DNA of 8,565 nucleotides from an uncultured Paracoccus sp. (lineage in GTDB: Bacteria; Pseudomonadota; Alphaproteobacteria; Rhodobacterales; Rhodobacteraceae): positions 1-8,565 of the forward strand of contig NZ_CAMIOH010000133.1 of assembly GCF_946221145.1 (NCBI RefSeq), read 5' to 3'. The translations under genes and the position numbers were made by a program. Every line of letters begins with the position of its first letter. Within the stretch, counting starts at the first letter, position 1. This document shows positions 1 to 6,160 of the stretch, one piece after another. The notes under the pieces were generated by a model, which saw nothing but the letters and a program-made list of their open reading frames with translations, was not told the origin of the DNA and searched no databases.

Positions 1-788
1 CCTACATCTGCGGCGAGGAAACCGCGCTGCTGGAAAGCCTGGAAGGCAAGAAGGGGATGCCCCGCATGAAGCCGCCCTTCCCGGCGGGGGCGGGGCTGTA
101 TGGATGCCCGACCACGGTGAACAACGTCGAATCCATCGCCGTGACGCCGACCATCCTGCGGCGCGGCCCGGAATGGTTCGCGGGCTTTGGCCGTCCGAAC
201 AACGCGGGCGTCAAGCTGTTCGGCCTGACCGGGCATCTGAACACGCCCTGCGTGGTCGAGGAAGCCATGTCGATCCCCATGAAAGAGCTGATCGAAAAGC
301 ACGGCGGCGGGGTGCGCGGCGGCTGGAAGAACCTCAAGGCGGTGATCCCCGGCGGCGCGTCCTGCCCGGTGCTGACGGCGGAACAATGCGAAAACGCCAT
401 CATGGATTACGACGGGATGCGCGAAATGCGGTCCTCGTTCGGCACCGCCTGCATGATCGTGATGGACCAGCAGACCGATGTCGTGAAGGCGATCTGGCGT
501 CTGTCCAAGTTCTTCAAGCATGAAAGCTGCGGGCAATGCACCCCCTGCCGCGAAGGCACCGGCTGGATGATGCGCGTGATGGAGCGTCTGGTGCGCGGCG
601 ATGCCGAGGTCGAGGAAATCGACATGCTGTTCGACGTGACCAAGCAGGTCGAGGGTCACACGATCTGCGCGCTTGGCGATGCCGCCGCCTGGCCGATCCA
701 GGGGTTGATCCGCAATTTCCGCGAGGAAATCGAAGACCGCATCAAGGCGAAACGCACCGGCCGCATGGGGGCGATGGCGGCGGAATGA
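1..788 (+). CDS. nuoF: NADH-quinone oxidoreductase subunit F (NuoF/Nqo1), 5'-truncated by window edge
   Basis: This is the C-terminal 261 codons of the 51-kDa-type subunit, which oxidises NADH on FMN and passes electrons to the N3 4Fe-4S cluster in the cytoplasmic arm of complex I. The visible frame begins at base 3 with YICGEETALLESLEG, a conserved stretch near the FMN/NADH pocket, followed by KPPFPA and GLYGCPTTVNNVE, all hallmarks of the family. The N3 ligands are the SCGQCTPC motif (Cys codons at 528, 537 and 546) and a fourth Cys in HTICALGD (codon at 666), 40 residues after the third. The family is about 430 residues long, so roughly 170 N-terminal residues, including most of the FMN-binding domain, lie upstream of the window. 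The TGA stop at 786-788 overlaps the next gene's ATG. Identification is secure. Confidence 0.98.
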   Translation, partial: YICGEETALLESLEGKKGMPRMKPPFPAGAGLYGCPTTVNNVESIAVTPTILRRGPEWFAGFGRPNNAGVKLFGLTGHLNTPCVVEEAMSIPMKELIEKHGGGVRGGWKNLKAVIPGGASCPVLTAEQCENAIMDYDGMREMRSSFGTACMIVMDQQTDVVKAIWRLSKFFKHESCGQCTPCREGTGWMMRVMERLVRGDAEVEEIDMLFDVTKQVEGHTICALGDAAAWPIQGLIRNFREEIEDRIKAKRTGRMGAMAAE

Positions 789-1216
789 CGGGTCTGGCGG
801 CATATTCCGGCAGGATGCGGGCGGCGATTCTGGCGCTGACCTGCGGGGCTGCGCTTGCCGCGCCCGCCGTCGCCCTGCCGCCCCTGTCGCAGGAACGCCA
901 CATCAACGACAGCCTTGTGCAGGCCCGCGTGGCCGACATGCTGCGCCGGGGTTGCCCCTCGCTGGACGCCCGGATCGTGCGGGCCTTCAACGAGGCGCGC
1001 AAGCTGAAACGCTATGCGCAGGAGCAGGGCTATAGCGAGGCCCAGATCGACGCCTTTCTGGACAGCCGCGACGAACGCCGCCGGATCTATGCCCTGGCCG
1101 ACCGCTATATGGTGGCCAATGGCGTCGTGAACGGCCAGCCCGACACGTTCTGCCGTCTGGGCGAACAAGAGATAGCCCGGAAGACGATCGCCGGATCGCT
1201 TCTGGTGGCAAGGTAA
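785..1216 (+). CDS. Small exported DUF5333-like protein between nuoF and nuoG
   Basis: A 143-residue protein of unknown function. It starts at the ATG that overlaps the nuoF stop (ATGA, 785-788), which suggests translational coupling. An alternative in-frame ATG at 815 gives 133 residues beginning MRAAILALTCG. Either start yields a Sec-type signal peptide: an Arg-containing N-region, a hydrophobic core and a likely cleavage site after APAVA (residue 30), so a periplasmic location is inferred. The mature part is hydrophilic and mostly helical-looking (PPLSQERHINDSL, EARKLKRYAQEQGYSEAQID, FLDSRDERRR). It has two cysteines, at about 57 (RGCPSL) and 123 (DTFCRLGE), that could form a disulfide. 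The pattern resembles the DUF5333 proteins I recall from Rhodobacterales. No catalytic motif is visible. Its place inside the complex I operon suggests a link to envelope or complex I biology, but that is inference only. Confidence 0.82.
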   Translation: MTGLAAYSGRMRAAILALTCGAALAAPAVALPPLSQERHINDSLVQARVADMLRRGCPSLDARIVRAFNEARKLKRYAQEQGYSEAQIDAFLDSRDERRRIYALADRYMVANGVVNGQPDTFCRLGEQEIARKTIAGSLLVAR

Positions 1217-1219
1217 GGA
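1215..1219 (+). promoter_or_regulatory. Ribosome binding site deciding the nuoG start
   Basis: AAGGA lies 8 bases before the ATG at 1228, a good Shine-Dalgarno distance. It overlaps the competing ATG at 1219, which has only a weak AAGG further upstream, partly inside the previous gene's last codons. This favours MADLRTIKIDG as the NuoG N-terminus. Confidence 0.5.
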
Positions 1220-1227
1220 TGAACGTG

Positions 1228-3249
1228 ATGGCCGATTTGCGGACAATCAAGATTGACGGGATCGAGGTGGCAGTCGATCCCAACCTGACCCTGATCCAGG
1301 CCTGCGAACAGGCCGGGATCGAGATCCCGCGCTTTTGCTATCACGAACGCCTGTCCATCGCGGGCAATTGCCGGATGTGCCTGGTCGAGGTCGTGGGCGG
1401 CCCGCCCAAGCCCGCCGCAAGCTGCGCCATGCAGGTCAAGGACTTGCGCCCCGGCCCGGACGGCGCGCCGTCCGAGATCAAGACCAACAGTCCGATGGTC
1501 AAGAAGGCCCGCGAGGGCGTGATGGAATTCCTGCTGATCAACCATCCGCTGGATTGCCCGATCTGCGATCAGGGCGGCGAATGCGACTTGCAGGATCAGG
1601 CGATGGCTTACGGCGTCGATTTCAGCCGCTATCGCGAACCCAAGCGCGCCTCGGACGAACTGAACCTTGGCCCGCTGGTCGAAACCCACATGACGCGCTG
1701 CATTTCCTGCACCCGCTGCGTCCGATTCACGACCGAGGTCGCGGGCATCACCCAGATGGGCCAGACCGGGCGCGGCGAGGACAGCGAGATCACCAGCTAT
1801 CTGAACGAGACGCTGGCGTCCAACTTGCAGGGCAATATCATCGACCTGTGCCCGGTGGGGGCGCTTGTCAGCAAGCCCTATGCCTTTACCGCCCGCCCCT
1901 GGGAACTGCGCAAGACCGAGACCATCGACGTGATGGACGCGCTTGGCAGCAATATCCGCGTCGACGTGAAGGGCCGCGAGGTGATGCGGGTCCTGCCGCG
2001 CAACCATGACGGCGTGAATGAGGAATGGATCAGCGACAAGACCCGCTTCGTCTGGGACGGGCTGCGCCGCCAGCGGCTGGATACGCCCTATCTCCGCGAG
2101 AACGGCAAGCTGCGCCCCGCGACCTGGCCCGAAGCCCTGGCCGCTGCGGCGTCGGCGATGAAGGACCGCAAGGTCGCGGGCCTGATCGGCGATCTGGTCC
2201 CGGCCGAGGCCGCCTTCAGCCTGAAGCAGCTGGTCGAGGGTCTGGGCGGCAGCGTCGAATGCCGCACCGACGGCGCGCGCCTGCCTGCGGGCAATCGTTC
2301 GGCCTATGTCGGCACGGCGACGATTGCCGATATCGACACGGCTCAGATGATCCAGCTGATCGGCACCAACCCGCGCGACGAGGCGCCGGTGCTGAACGCG
2401 CGGATCCGCCGGGCCTGGGCGCGCGGCGCGCAGATCGGCCTGATCGGCGATGCGGTCGATCTGACCTATGACTATGCGCATCTGGGCAATGACCGGGCGG
2501 CGCTTGAACGCCTGTCCTCGCAGCAGATCAGCGACGAGACCCGCGCCAAGCCGACGCTGGTGATCGTCGGCCAGGGCGCGCTGCGCGAGGCCGATGGCGA
2601 GGCCGTGCTGGCCCATGCGATGAAGCTGGCAGAGAACAGCAACTCCAAGCTGCTGGTCCTGCACACGGCCGCGTCCCGCGTGGGCGCCATGGATGTGGGC
2701 GCCGTGACCGAAGGCGGGCTGGCCGCGGCCATCGAGGGGGCCGAGGTGATCTATAACCTTGGCGCGGATGAGGTCGATGTGGCCCCGGGTGCCGTGGTGA
2801 TCTATCAGGGCAGCCATGGCGACCGTGGCGCGCACCGGGCCGACATCATCCTGCCCGGCGCCTGCTATACCGAGGAAACCGGCCTGTTCGTGAACACCGA
2901 AGGCCGTCCGCAATTGGCCCTGCGCGCCAATTTCGCACCTGGTGAGGCTAAGGAGAACTGGGCGATCCTGCGCGCGCTGTCGGCGGAACTGGGGGCGGCC
3001 CTGCCTTGGGACAGCCTGGCGCAACTGCGCCGCGCCCTGGTCCAGGCGGTGCCGCATCTGGCGCAGATCGACCAGGTGGCGCAGAACGAATGGCAGCCCT
3101 TGCAGCGGCTGGACATGGGGAATGCGACCTTCCGTCCGGCGGTGAAGGATTTCTATCTGACCAACCCGATCGCCCGCTGTTCCCCGCTGATGGGAGAGTT
3201 GTCGCGGATGGCCGCGGCGCGACATGCGCCCGCCATGGCGGCCGAGTGA
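1228..3249 (+). CDS. nuoG: NADH-quinone oxidoreductase subunit G (NuoG/Nqo3)
   Basis: The large Fe-S subunit of the peripheral arm; it relays electrons from NuoF/NuoE toward NuoI. The chosen start gives 673 residues (MADLRTIKIDG). An ATG three codons upstream at 1219 is possible, but AAGGA at 1215-1219 is spaced 8 bases from 1228. An N-terminal 2Fe-2S ferredoxin domain has Cys37, 48, 51 and 66 (RFCYHERLSIAGNCRMCLVE and ASCAMQ). Next comes the His-ligated N5 motif HPLDCPICDQGGEC (H-x3-C-x2-C-x5-C), then the N4 ligands CISCTRC with a distal CPVGAL. The rest is a molybdopterin-oxidoreductase-like domain that has lost its cofactor, as is normal for the family. No further Cys cluster follows CPVGAL in the region where Escherichia and Thermus NuoG bind the extra N7 cluster, which fits the mitochondrial/Paracoccus type. 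It lies 11 bases after the DUF5333-like gene, and its stop is followed closely by a lipoprotein gene. Confidence 0.98.
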   Translation: MADLRTIKIDGIEVAVDPNLTLIQACEQAGIEIPRFCYHERLSIAGNCRMCLVEVVGGPPKPAASCAMQVKDLRPGPDGAPSEIKTNSPMVKKAREGVMEFLLINHPLDCPICDQGGECDLQDQAMAYGVDFSRYREPKRASDELNLGPLVETHMTRCISCTRCVRFTTEVAGITQMGQTGRGEDSEITSYLNETLASNLQGNIIDLCPVGALVSKPYAFTARPWELRKTETIDVMDALGSNIRVDVKGREVMRVLPRNHDGVNEEWISDKTRFVWDGLRRQRLDTPYLRENGKLRPATWPEALAAAASAMKDRKVAGLIGDLVPAEAAFSLKQLVEGLGGSVECRTDGARLPAGNRSAYVGTATIADIDTAQMIQLIGTNPRDEAPVLNARIRRAWARGAQIGLIGDAVDLTYDYAHLGNDRAALERLSSQQISDETRAKPTLVIVGQGALREADGEAVLAHAMKLAENSNSKLLVLHTAASRVGAMDVGAVTEGGLAAAIEGAEVIYNLGADEVDVAPGAVVIYQGSHGDRGAHRADIILPGACYTEETGLFVNTEGRPQLALRANFAPGEAKENWAILRALSAELGAALPWDSLAQLRRALVQAVPHLAQIDQVAQNEWQPLQRLDMGNATFRPAVKDFYLTNPIARCSPLMGELSRMAAARHAPAMAAE

Positions 3250-3254
3250 ACGCC

Positions 3255-4025
3255 ATGCGGCCAGCATCCCGCCAGCCCCGGTTCCTGATCGCAGCCCTTG
3301 CGGGCGTCGCGATCCTGTCCGGCTGCGCCCAGGATGCCGGCCAGGGTCGCCCGAAACCCAAGCCCGAGACGATGACCGCCAGGATCGCAACGCCAGGCAG
3401 CAAGGCGCCGCTGACGCTGGCCCGGATTTCCACCAAATCGGGCGAGATCCTGATCCTGGAACCGGATGGACAGGTGACGGCCATGGCGCTTGACGACGCC
3501 GGGGGGCAGGACGCCTTTGCCCTGTCCGGGGCCGACCTGATGGCGCTGAACGCCAATCTGGATCTGGACCTGGGCGGCATGGTGGCGGCCGGATTGCCGC
3601 CGCGCCAGACGGCGCAGGAAAAGGCGCTTGCGGCCTTTGCGGCCCGCACCCAGCCGGCCTTGCCCCCCTGGACCAAGGGCGCGACCGTCGCGCCCGAGGA
3701 TTTCCTGGGCGTCCGCGTGGCGTCGCTGGACCCCGAGGGATCCGCCGATCGGGTCGCCGATCTGGTCGAGGTGACGGCGAACTTGCGCGAGGGGGTGGAC
3801 GCCGATATCGCCTTCTCGTATGCCACCTGCGCATTGGCCGGATGGGCCAGCCGGAATGGCACGGCCTATGGCCGCCACGTGCGGACGCTGCAAGACACAC
3901 GCAACGGCAAGCTGCTGATCGGGGCCGCCTTTACGCTGTCCGACCACAAGCCGATGGGCCTGCGGGTGATGGAAACGGAAGACACCTTGCGCGAATGCAA
4001 GGCGCGCGGCATTCCCGCCGCGTAA
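3255..4025 (+). CDS. Predicted lipoprotein of unknown function between nuoG and nuoH
   Basis: A 256-residue protein I do not recognise as a named family. The start at ATG 3255 gives a classic lipoprotein signal: basic N-region MRPASRQPR, hydrophobic FLIAALAGVAI, then lipobox LSGC with Cys24 as the lipidation site, followed by AQDAG. A GTG at 3246 overlapping the nuoG stop (GTGA) would add three residues and is a plausible coupled start. The mature protein is soluble-looking. After a Pro/Lys-rich linker (RPKPKPE) there is a segment containing ISTKSGEILILEPDGQVTAM that may be beta-rich, a middle Ala-rich helical stretch (TAQEKALAAFAARTQPALPP), and a C-terminal half with Cys residues in ATCALAGWASRNGTAYG and LRECKARG that could pair. 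No transmembrane segment follows the signal. Aspartate is not at position +2 (it is Ala), so by the enteric rule it would go to the outer membrane; that rule may not hold in Rhodobacterales. It occupies a URF position known in the Paracoccus cluster. Confidence 0.8.
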   Translation: MRPASRQPRFLIAALAGVAILSGCAQDAGQGRPKPKPETMTARIATPGSKAPLTLARISTKSGEILILEPDGQVTAMALDDAGGQDAFALSGADLMALNANLDLDLGGMVAAGLPPRQTAQEKALAAFAARTQPALPPWTKGATVAPEDFLGVRVASLDPEGSADRVADLVEVTANLREGVDADIAFSYATCALAGWASRNGTAYGRHVRTLQDTRNGKLLIGAAFTLSDHKPMGLRVMETEDTLRECKARGIPAA

Positions 4026-4041
4026 TGGGATAGGGACGGGC

Positions 4042-5073
4042 ATGGCTGAATTCTGGGCATCCTCTCTGGGCATGGCGATCCTGCTGCTGGCGCAGGGTCT
4101 GGCGGTGATCGCCTTCGTCATGCTGTCGCTGATCTTTCTGGTCTATGGCGACCGCAAGATCTGGGCCGCCGTGCAGATGCGGCGCGGGCCGAACGTGGTC
4201 GGTCCCTGGGGCCTGCTGCAAACCTTCGCGGATGCGCTGAAATACGTCCTGAAGGAGATCGTCATCCCCGCCGGGGCCGACAAGTTCGTCTTTTTCCTGG
4301 CGCCGTTCCTGTCGATGACGCTGGCGCTGCTGGCTTTCGTGGCGATCCCCTTCGCGCCGGGCTGGGTGATGGCCGACATCAACGTGGGCATCCTGTTCAT
4401 CTTCGCCGTCTCCTCGCTCGAGGTCTATGGCGTGATCATGGGCGGCTGGGCCTCGAACTCGAAATATCCGTTCCTGTCCTCGCTGCGGGCGGCGGCGCAG
4501 ATGATCAGCTATGAAGTGTCGCTGGGCCTGATCATCATCGGGGTGATCATCTCGACCGGGTCGATGAATATCACCGCCATCGTCGAGGCGCAGGCGGGCG
4601 CGGGGCTGCTGTCCTGGTACTGGCTGCCGCATTTCCCGATGCTGGTGCTGTTCTTCGTCAGTGCGCTTGCCGAAACCAACCGCCCCCCCTTCGACCTGGC
4701 CGAGGCCGAGTCCGAACTGGTCGCAGGCTTCATGGTCGAATATTCGTCCACGCCCTATCTGCTGTTCATGGCGGGCGAATACATCGCCATCTGGCTGATG
4801 TGCGCGCTGATTTCGCTGCTGTTCTTCGGCGGCTGGCTGTCGCCGATCCCCGGCATTCCCGACGGCGCGATCTGGATGTTCCTGAAGATGGTCTTCTGGT
4901 TCTGGATGTTCGCCATGGTGAAGGCCATTGTGCCGCGGTACCGCTATGACCAGCTGATGCGGATCGGCTGGAAGGTGTTCCTGCCGCTGTCGCTGGGCTG
5001 GGTCGTGCTGATCGCCTTCCTGGCGCGGTTCGAGGTGTTCGGTTCCTTCTGGGCACGCTGGGCGGGGGCATAG
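4042..5073 (+). CDS. nuoH: NADH-quinone oxidoreductase subunit H (NuoH/Nqo8)
   Basis: A full-length 343-residue, multi-span (about 8 helices) membrane subunit that, in the family, forms the quinone-access channel and links the redox arm to the proton-pumping arm (the ND1 homologue). Visible signatures are YGDRKIWAAVQMRRGPNVVG at about 35-54, the cytoplasmic-loop motif ETNRPPFDLAEAESEL at 211-226 with its cluster of acidic residues followed by VAGFMVEYS, SYEVSLG at about 157-162 including Glu158, and the C-terminal loop RYRYDQLMRIGW at about 299-310. The start is supported by AGGGA at 4032-4036, 5 bases upstream. It begins 16 bases after the lipoprotein stop and ends 3 bases before the next small gene. 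Nothing is missing or frameshifted. Confidence 0.98.
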   Translation: MAEFWASSLGMAILLLAQGLAVIAFVMLSLIFLVYGDRKIWAAVQMRRGPNVVGPWGLLQTFADALKYVLKEIVIPAGADKFVFFLAPFLSMTLALLAFVAIPFAPGWVMADINVGILFIFAVSSLEVYGVIMGGWASNSKYPFLSSLRAAAQMISYEVSLGLIIIGVIISTGSMNITAIVEAQAGAGLLSWYWLPHFPMLVLFFVSALAETNRPPFDLAEAESELVAGFMVEYSSTPYLLFMAGEYIAIWLMCALISLLFFGGWLSPIPGIPDGAIWMFLKMVFWFWMFAMVKAIVPRYRYDQLMRIGWKVFLPLSLGWVVLIAFLARFEVFGSFWARWAGA

Positions 5074-5076
5074 GCG

Positions 5077-5262
5077 ATGGCATATTCGAACAGGATCGCC
5101 GAAATGCTGGCAAACGCGTCCGAAACCGACAAGGTCGAGTTCGCGCATTTCCTGGCCAACAATCTGGATCGTGCCGAACAGTCCCGGGACGGCGCCAGGG
5201 TTCGCGACTACGTGGCGGCCTTCGACCGCTTCGCCGCGCCCAAGCAAGGGGAAGAATTCTGA
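5077..5262 (+). CDS. Small soluble protein of unknown function between nuoH and nuoI
   Basis: A 61-residue open frame starting 3 bases after the nuoH stop, with its own TGA (5260-5262) overlapping the nuoI ATG by one base. The sequence (MAYSNRIAEMLANASETD..., later DRAEQSRDGARVRDYVAAFD) is rich in Ala and alternating charged residues (about 11 acidic, 8 basic). It has no signal peptide, no cysteine and no membrane segment, and looks like two or three amphipathic helices with a flexible C-terminus (APKQGEEF). I do not recognise a family. Tight fit between two conserved genes, exact tiling of the start and stop, and codon use like its neighbours argue that it is real. It matches the position of a URF reported between NQO8 and NQO9 in Paracoccus. 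A role in complex I expression or assembly is possible but unsupported by any motif. Confidence 0.72.
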   Translation: MAYSNRIAEMLANASETDKVEFAHFLANNLDRAEQSRDGARVRDYVAAFDRFAAPKQGEEF

Positions 5263-5753
5263 TGGCTTTCGACATCGCCCGCGCCACCAAGTATTTCCTG
5301 ATGGTGGATTTCCTGAAGGGCTTCGGCCTGGGGGTGAAGTATTTCTTCGCGCCGAAATCCACGATCAACTATCCCCATGAAAAGGGTCCGCTGTCGCCGC
5401 GCTTCCGGGGCGAACACGCGCTGCGCCGCTATCCCAATGGCGAGGAACGCTGCATCGCCTGCAAGCTGTGCGAGGCGATCTGCCCCGCGCAGGCGATCAC
5501 CATCGACGCCGAACCGCGCGAGGACGGCAGTCGCCGGACCACGCGTTACGACATCGACATGACCAAGTGCATCTATTGCGGCTTCTGTCAGGAAGCCTGC
5601 CCGGTCGATGCCATCGTCGAAGGCCCGAACTTCGAATTCGCCACGGAAACCCGCGAAGAGCTGTTCTACGACAAGCAGAAGCTTCTGGATAACGGCGCCC
5701 GCTGGGAGGCCGAGATCGCCCGCAACCTGTCCATCGACGCGCCCTACAGATGA
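5262..5753 (+). CDS. nuoI: NADH-quinone oxidoreductase subunit I (NuoI/Nqo9)
   Basis: A full-length 163-residue, TYKY-type ferredoxin subunit holding clusters N6a and N6b, which carry electrons to N2 in NuoB near the quinone site. It sits at the membrane interface. Two complete 4Fe-4S motifs are present: CIACKLCEAICP (Cys64, 67, 70, 74) and CIYCGFCQEACP (Cys103, 106, 109, 113). As is usual, the last Cys of each motif ligates the other cluster. The N-terminal segment with FLKGFGLGVKYFF is the amphipathic membrane-associated helix region, and FRGEHALRRYPNGEERC leads into the first motif as in alphaproteobacterial and mitochondrial homologues. AAGGGGA at 5246-5252 lies 9 bases upstream of the ATG. 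Its stop overlaps the next gene (ATGA). Confidence 0.98.
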   Translation: MAFDIARATKYFLMVDFLKGFGLGVKYFFAPKSTINYPHEKGPLSPRFRGEHALRRYPNGEERCIACKLCEAICPAQAITIDAEPREDGSRRTTRYDIDMTKCIYCGFCQEACPVDAIVEGPNFEFATETREELFYDKQKLLDNGARWEAEIARNLSIDAPYR

Positions 5754-6160
5754 GCGATCCGTTCCAGAAGATGTTTCAGCAGTTGCTGTCCTCGGGGCAG
5801 GAGATGGCGCGGGCCTTCAACCCCGCGTTGGAGCATTTCGACATGCGCGGGTTCGAGAAGATGATCCCGACCATGCCGGCGGACATGCTGGAGATGTGGT
5901 TCGGCCGCACCTTCAATCGCGACGGTCTGGATGCCAAGACCCGGCTTCTGGTGACCATCGCCGCGCTGACCGTGCTGGGCGCCCATGCCGAACCGCAGCT
6001 GCGCCTGACCATCCGTCACGCCATCGAATCCGGCGCGACCGCCCGTGAAGTGGCCGAAGTGATCTATCAGATGGGGATGTTCGGCGGCGTTCCGGCGATG
6101 CAGAAGGCCCTGGAAATCGCGCAGGGCGTCTTCACCGAACACGAAGGAAAACAGGAATGA
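5750..6160 (+). CDS. Carboxymuconolactone decarboxylase-family protein between nuoI and nuoJ
   Basis: A 136-residue cytoplasmic protein. Its C-terminal half (about 59-128) has the all-helical carboxymuconolactone decarboxylase (CMD) fold pattern: GLDAKTRLLVTIAALTVLG, then RLTIRHAIESGATAREVAEV, then MFGGVPAMQKALEIAQGVF. The family includes gamma-carboxymuconolactone decarboxylase (PcaC) and the peroxidase partner AhpD. The protein has no cysteine at all, so the AhpD CxxC redox chemistry is impossible; a His at about position 90 is retained. The N-terminal 55 residues (PFQKMFQQLLSSGQEMARAF, MIPTMPADMLEMWFG) are a Met/Phe-rich helical extension not typical of PcaC. Both ends overlap neighbours by ATGA (5750-5753 and 6157-6160), giving tight coupling to nuoI and nuoJ. 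No other aromatic-degradation genes are nearby, so a role in protocatechuate breakdown is unlikely. Its actual role is unknown. Confidence 0.85.
   Translation: MSDPFQKMFQQLLSSGQEMARAFNPALEHFDMRGFEKMIPTMPADMLEMWFGRTFNRDGLDAKTRLLVTIAALTVLGAHAEPQLRLTIRHAIESGATAREVAEVIYQMGMFGGVPAMQKALEIAQGVFTEHEGKQE

Noticed and set aside
536..784. Upstream in-frame extension of the DUF5333-like gene into nuoF
   Set aside because: The extension reads as Arg-rich shadow sequence out of frame with nuoF. The signal peptide begins only after the ATG at 785 or 815, so the gene is taken to start there.
2948..3862. 304-codon minus-strand frame opposite the end of nuoG and the lipoprotein gene
   Set aside because: Several minus-strand frames overlap here at once, which is typical of stop-codon depletion in GC-rich DNA. 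The + strand lipoprotein has a coherent signal and lipobox, so it is preferred.
1105..3900. Very long (931-codon) open frame on the minus strand opposite nuoG and the lipoprotein gene
   Set aside because: It is antisense to a fully conserved nuoG and its translation is an Arg/Pro/Gly/His-rich low-complexity sequence. That is the usual shadow of strong third-position G/C bias in high-GC DNA. No ribosome binding site or recognisable domain was seen.
3931..5247. 438-codon minus-strand frame opposite nuoH
   Set aside because: Low-complexity Asp/His/Gln/Arg-rich translation antisense to an intact conserved nuoH; shadow frame.
5750..6160. AhpD-like peroxidase function for the CMD-family gene
   Set aside because: AhpD needs a CxxC active site and this protein contains no cysteine.
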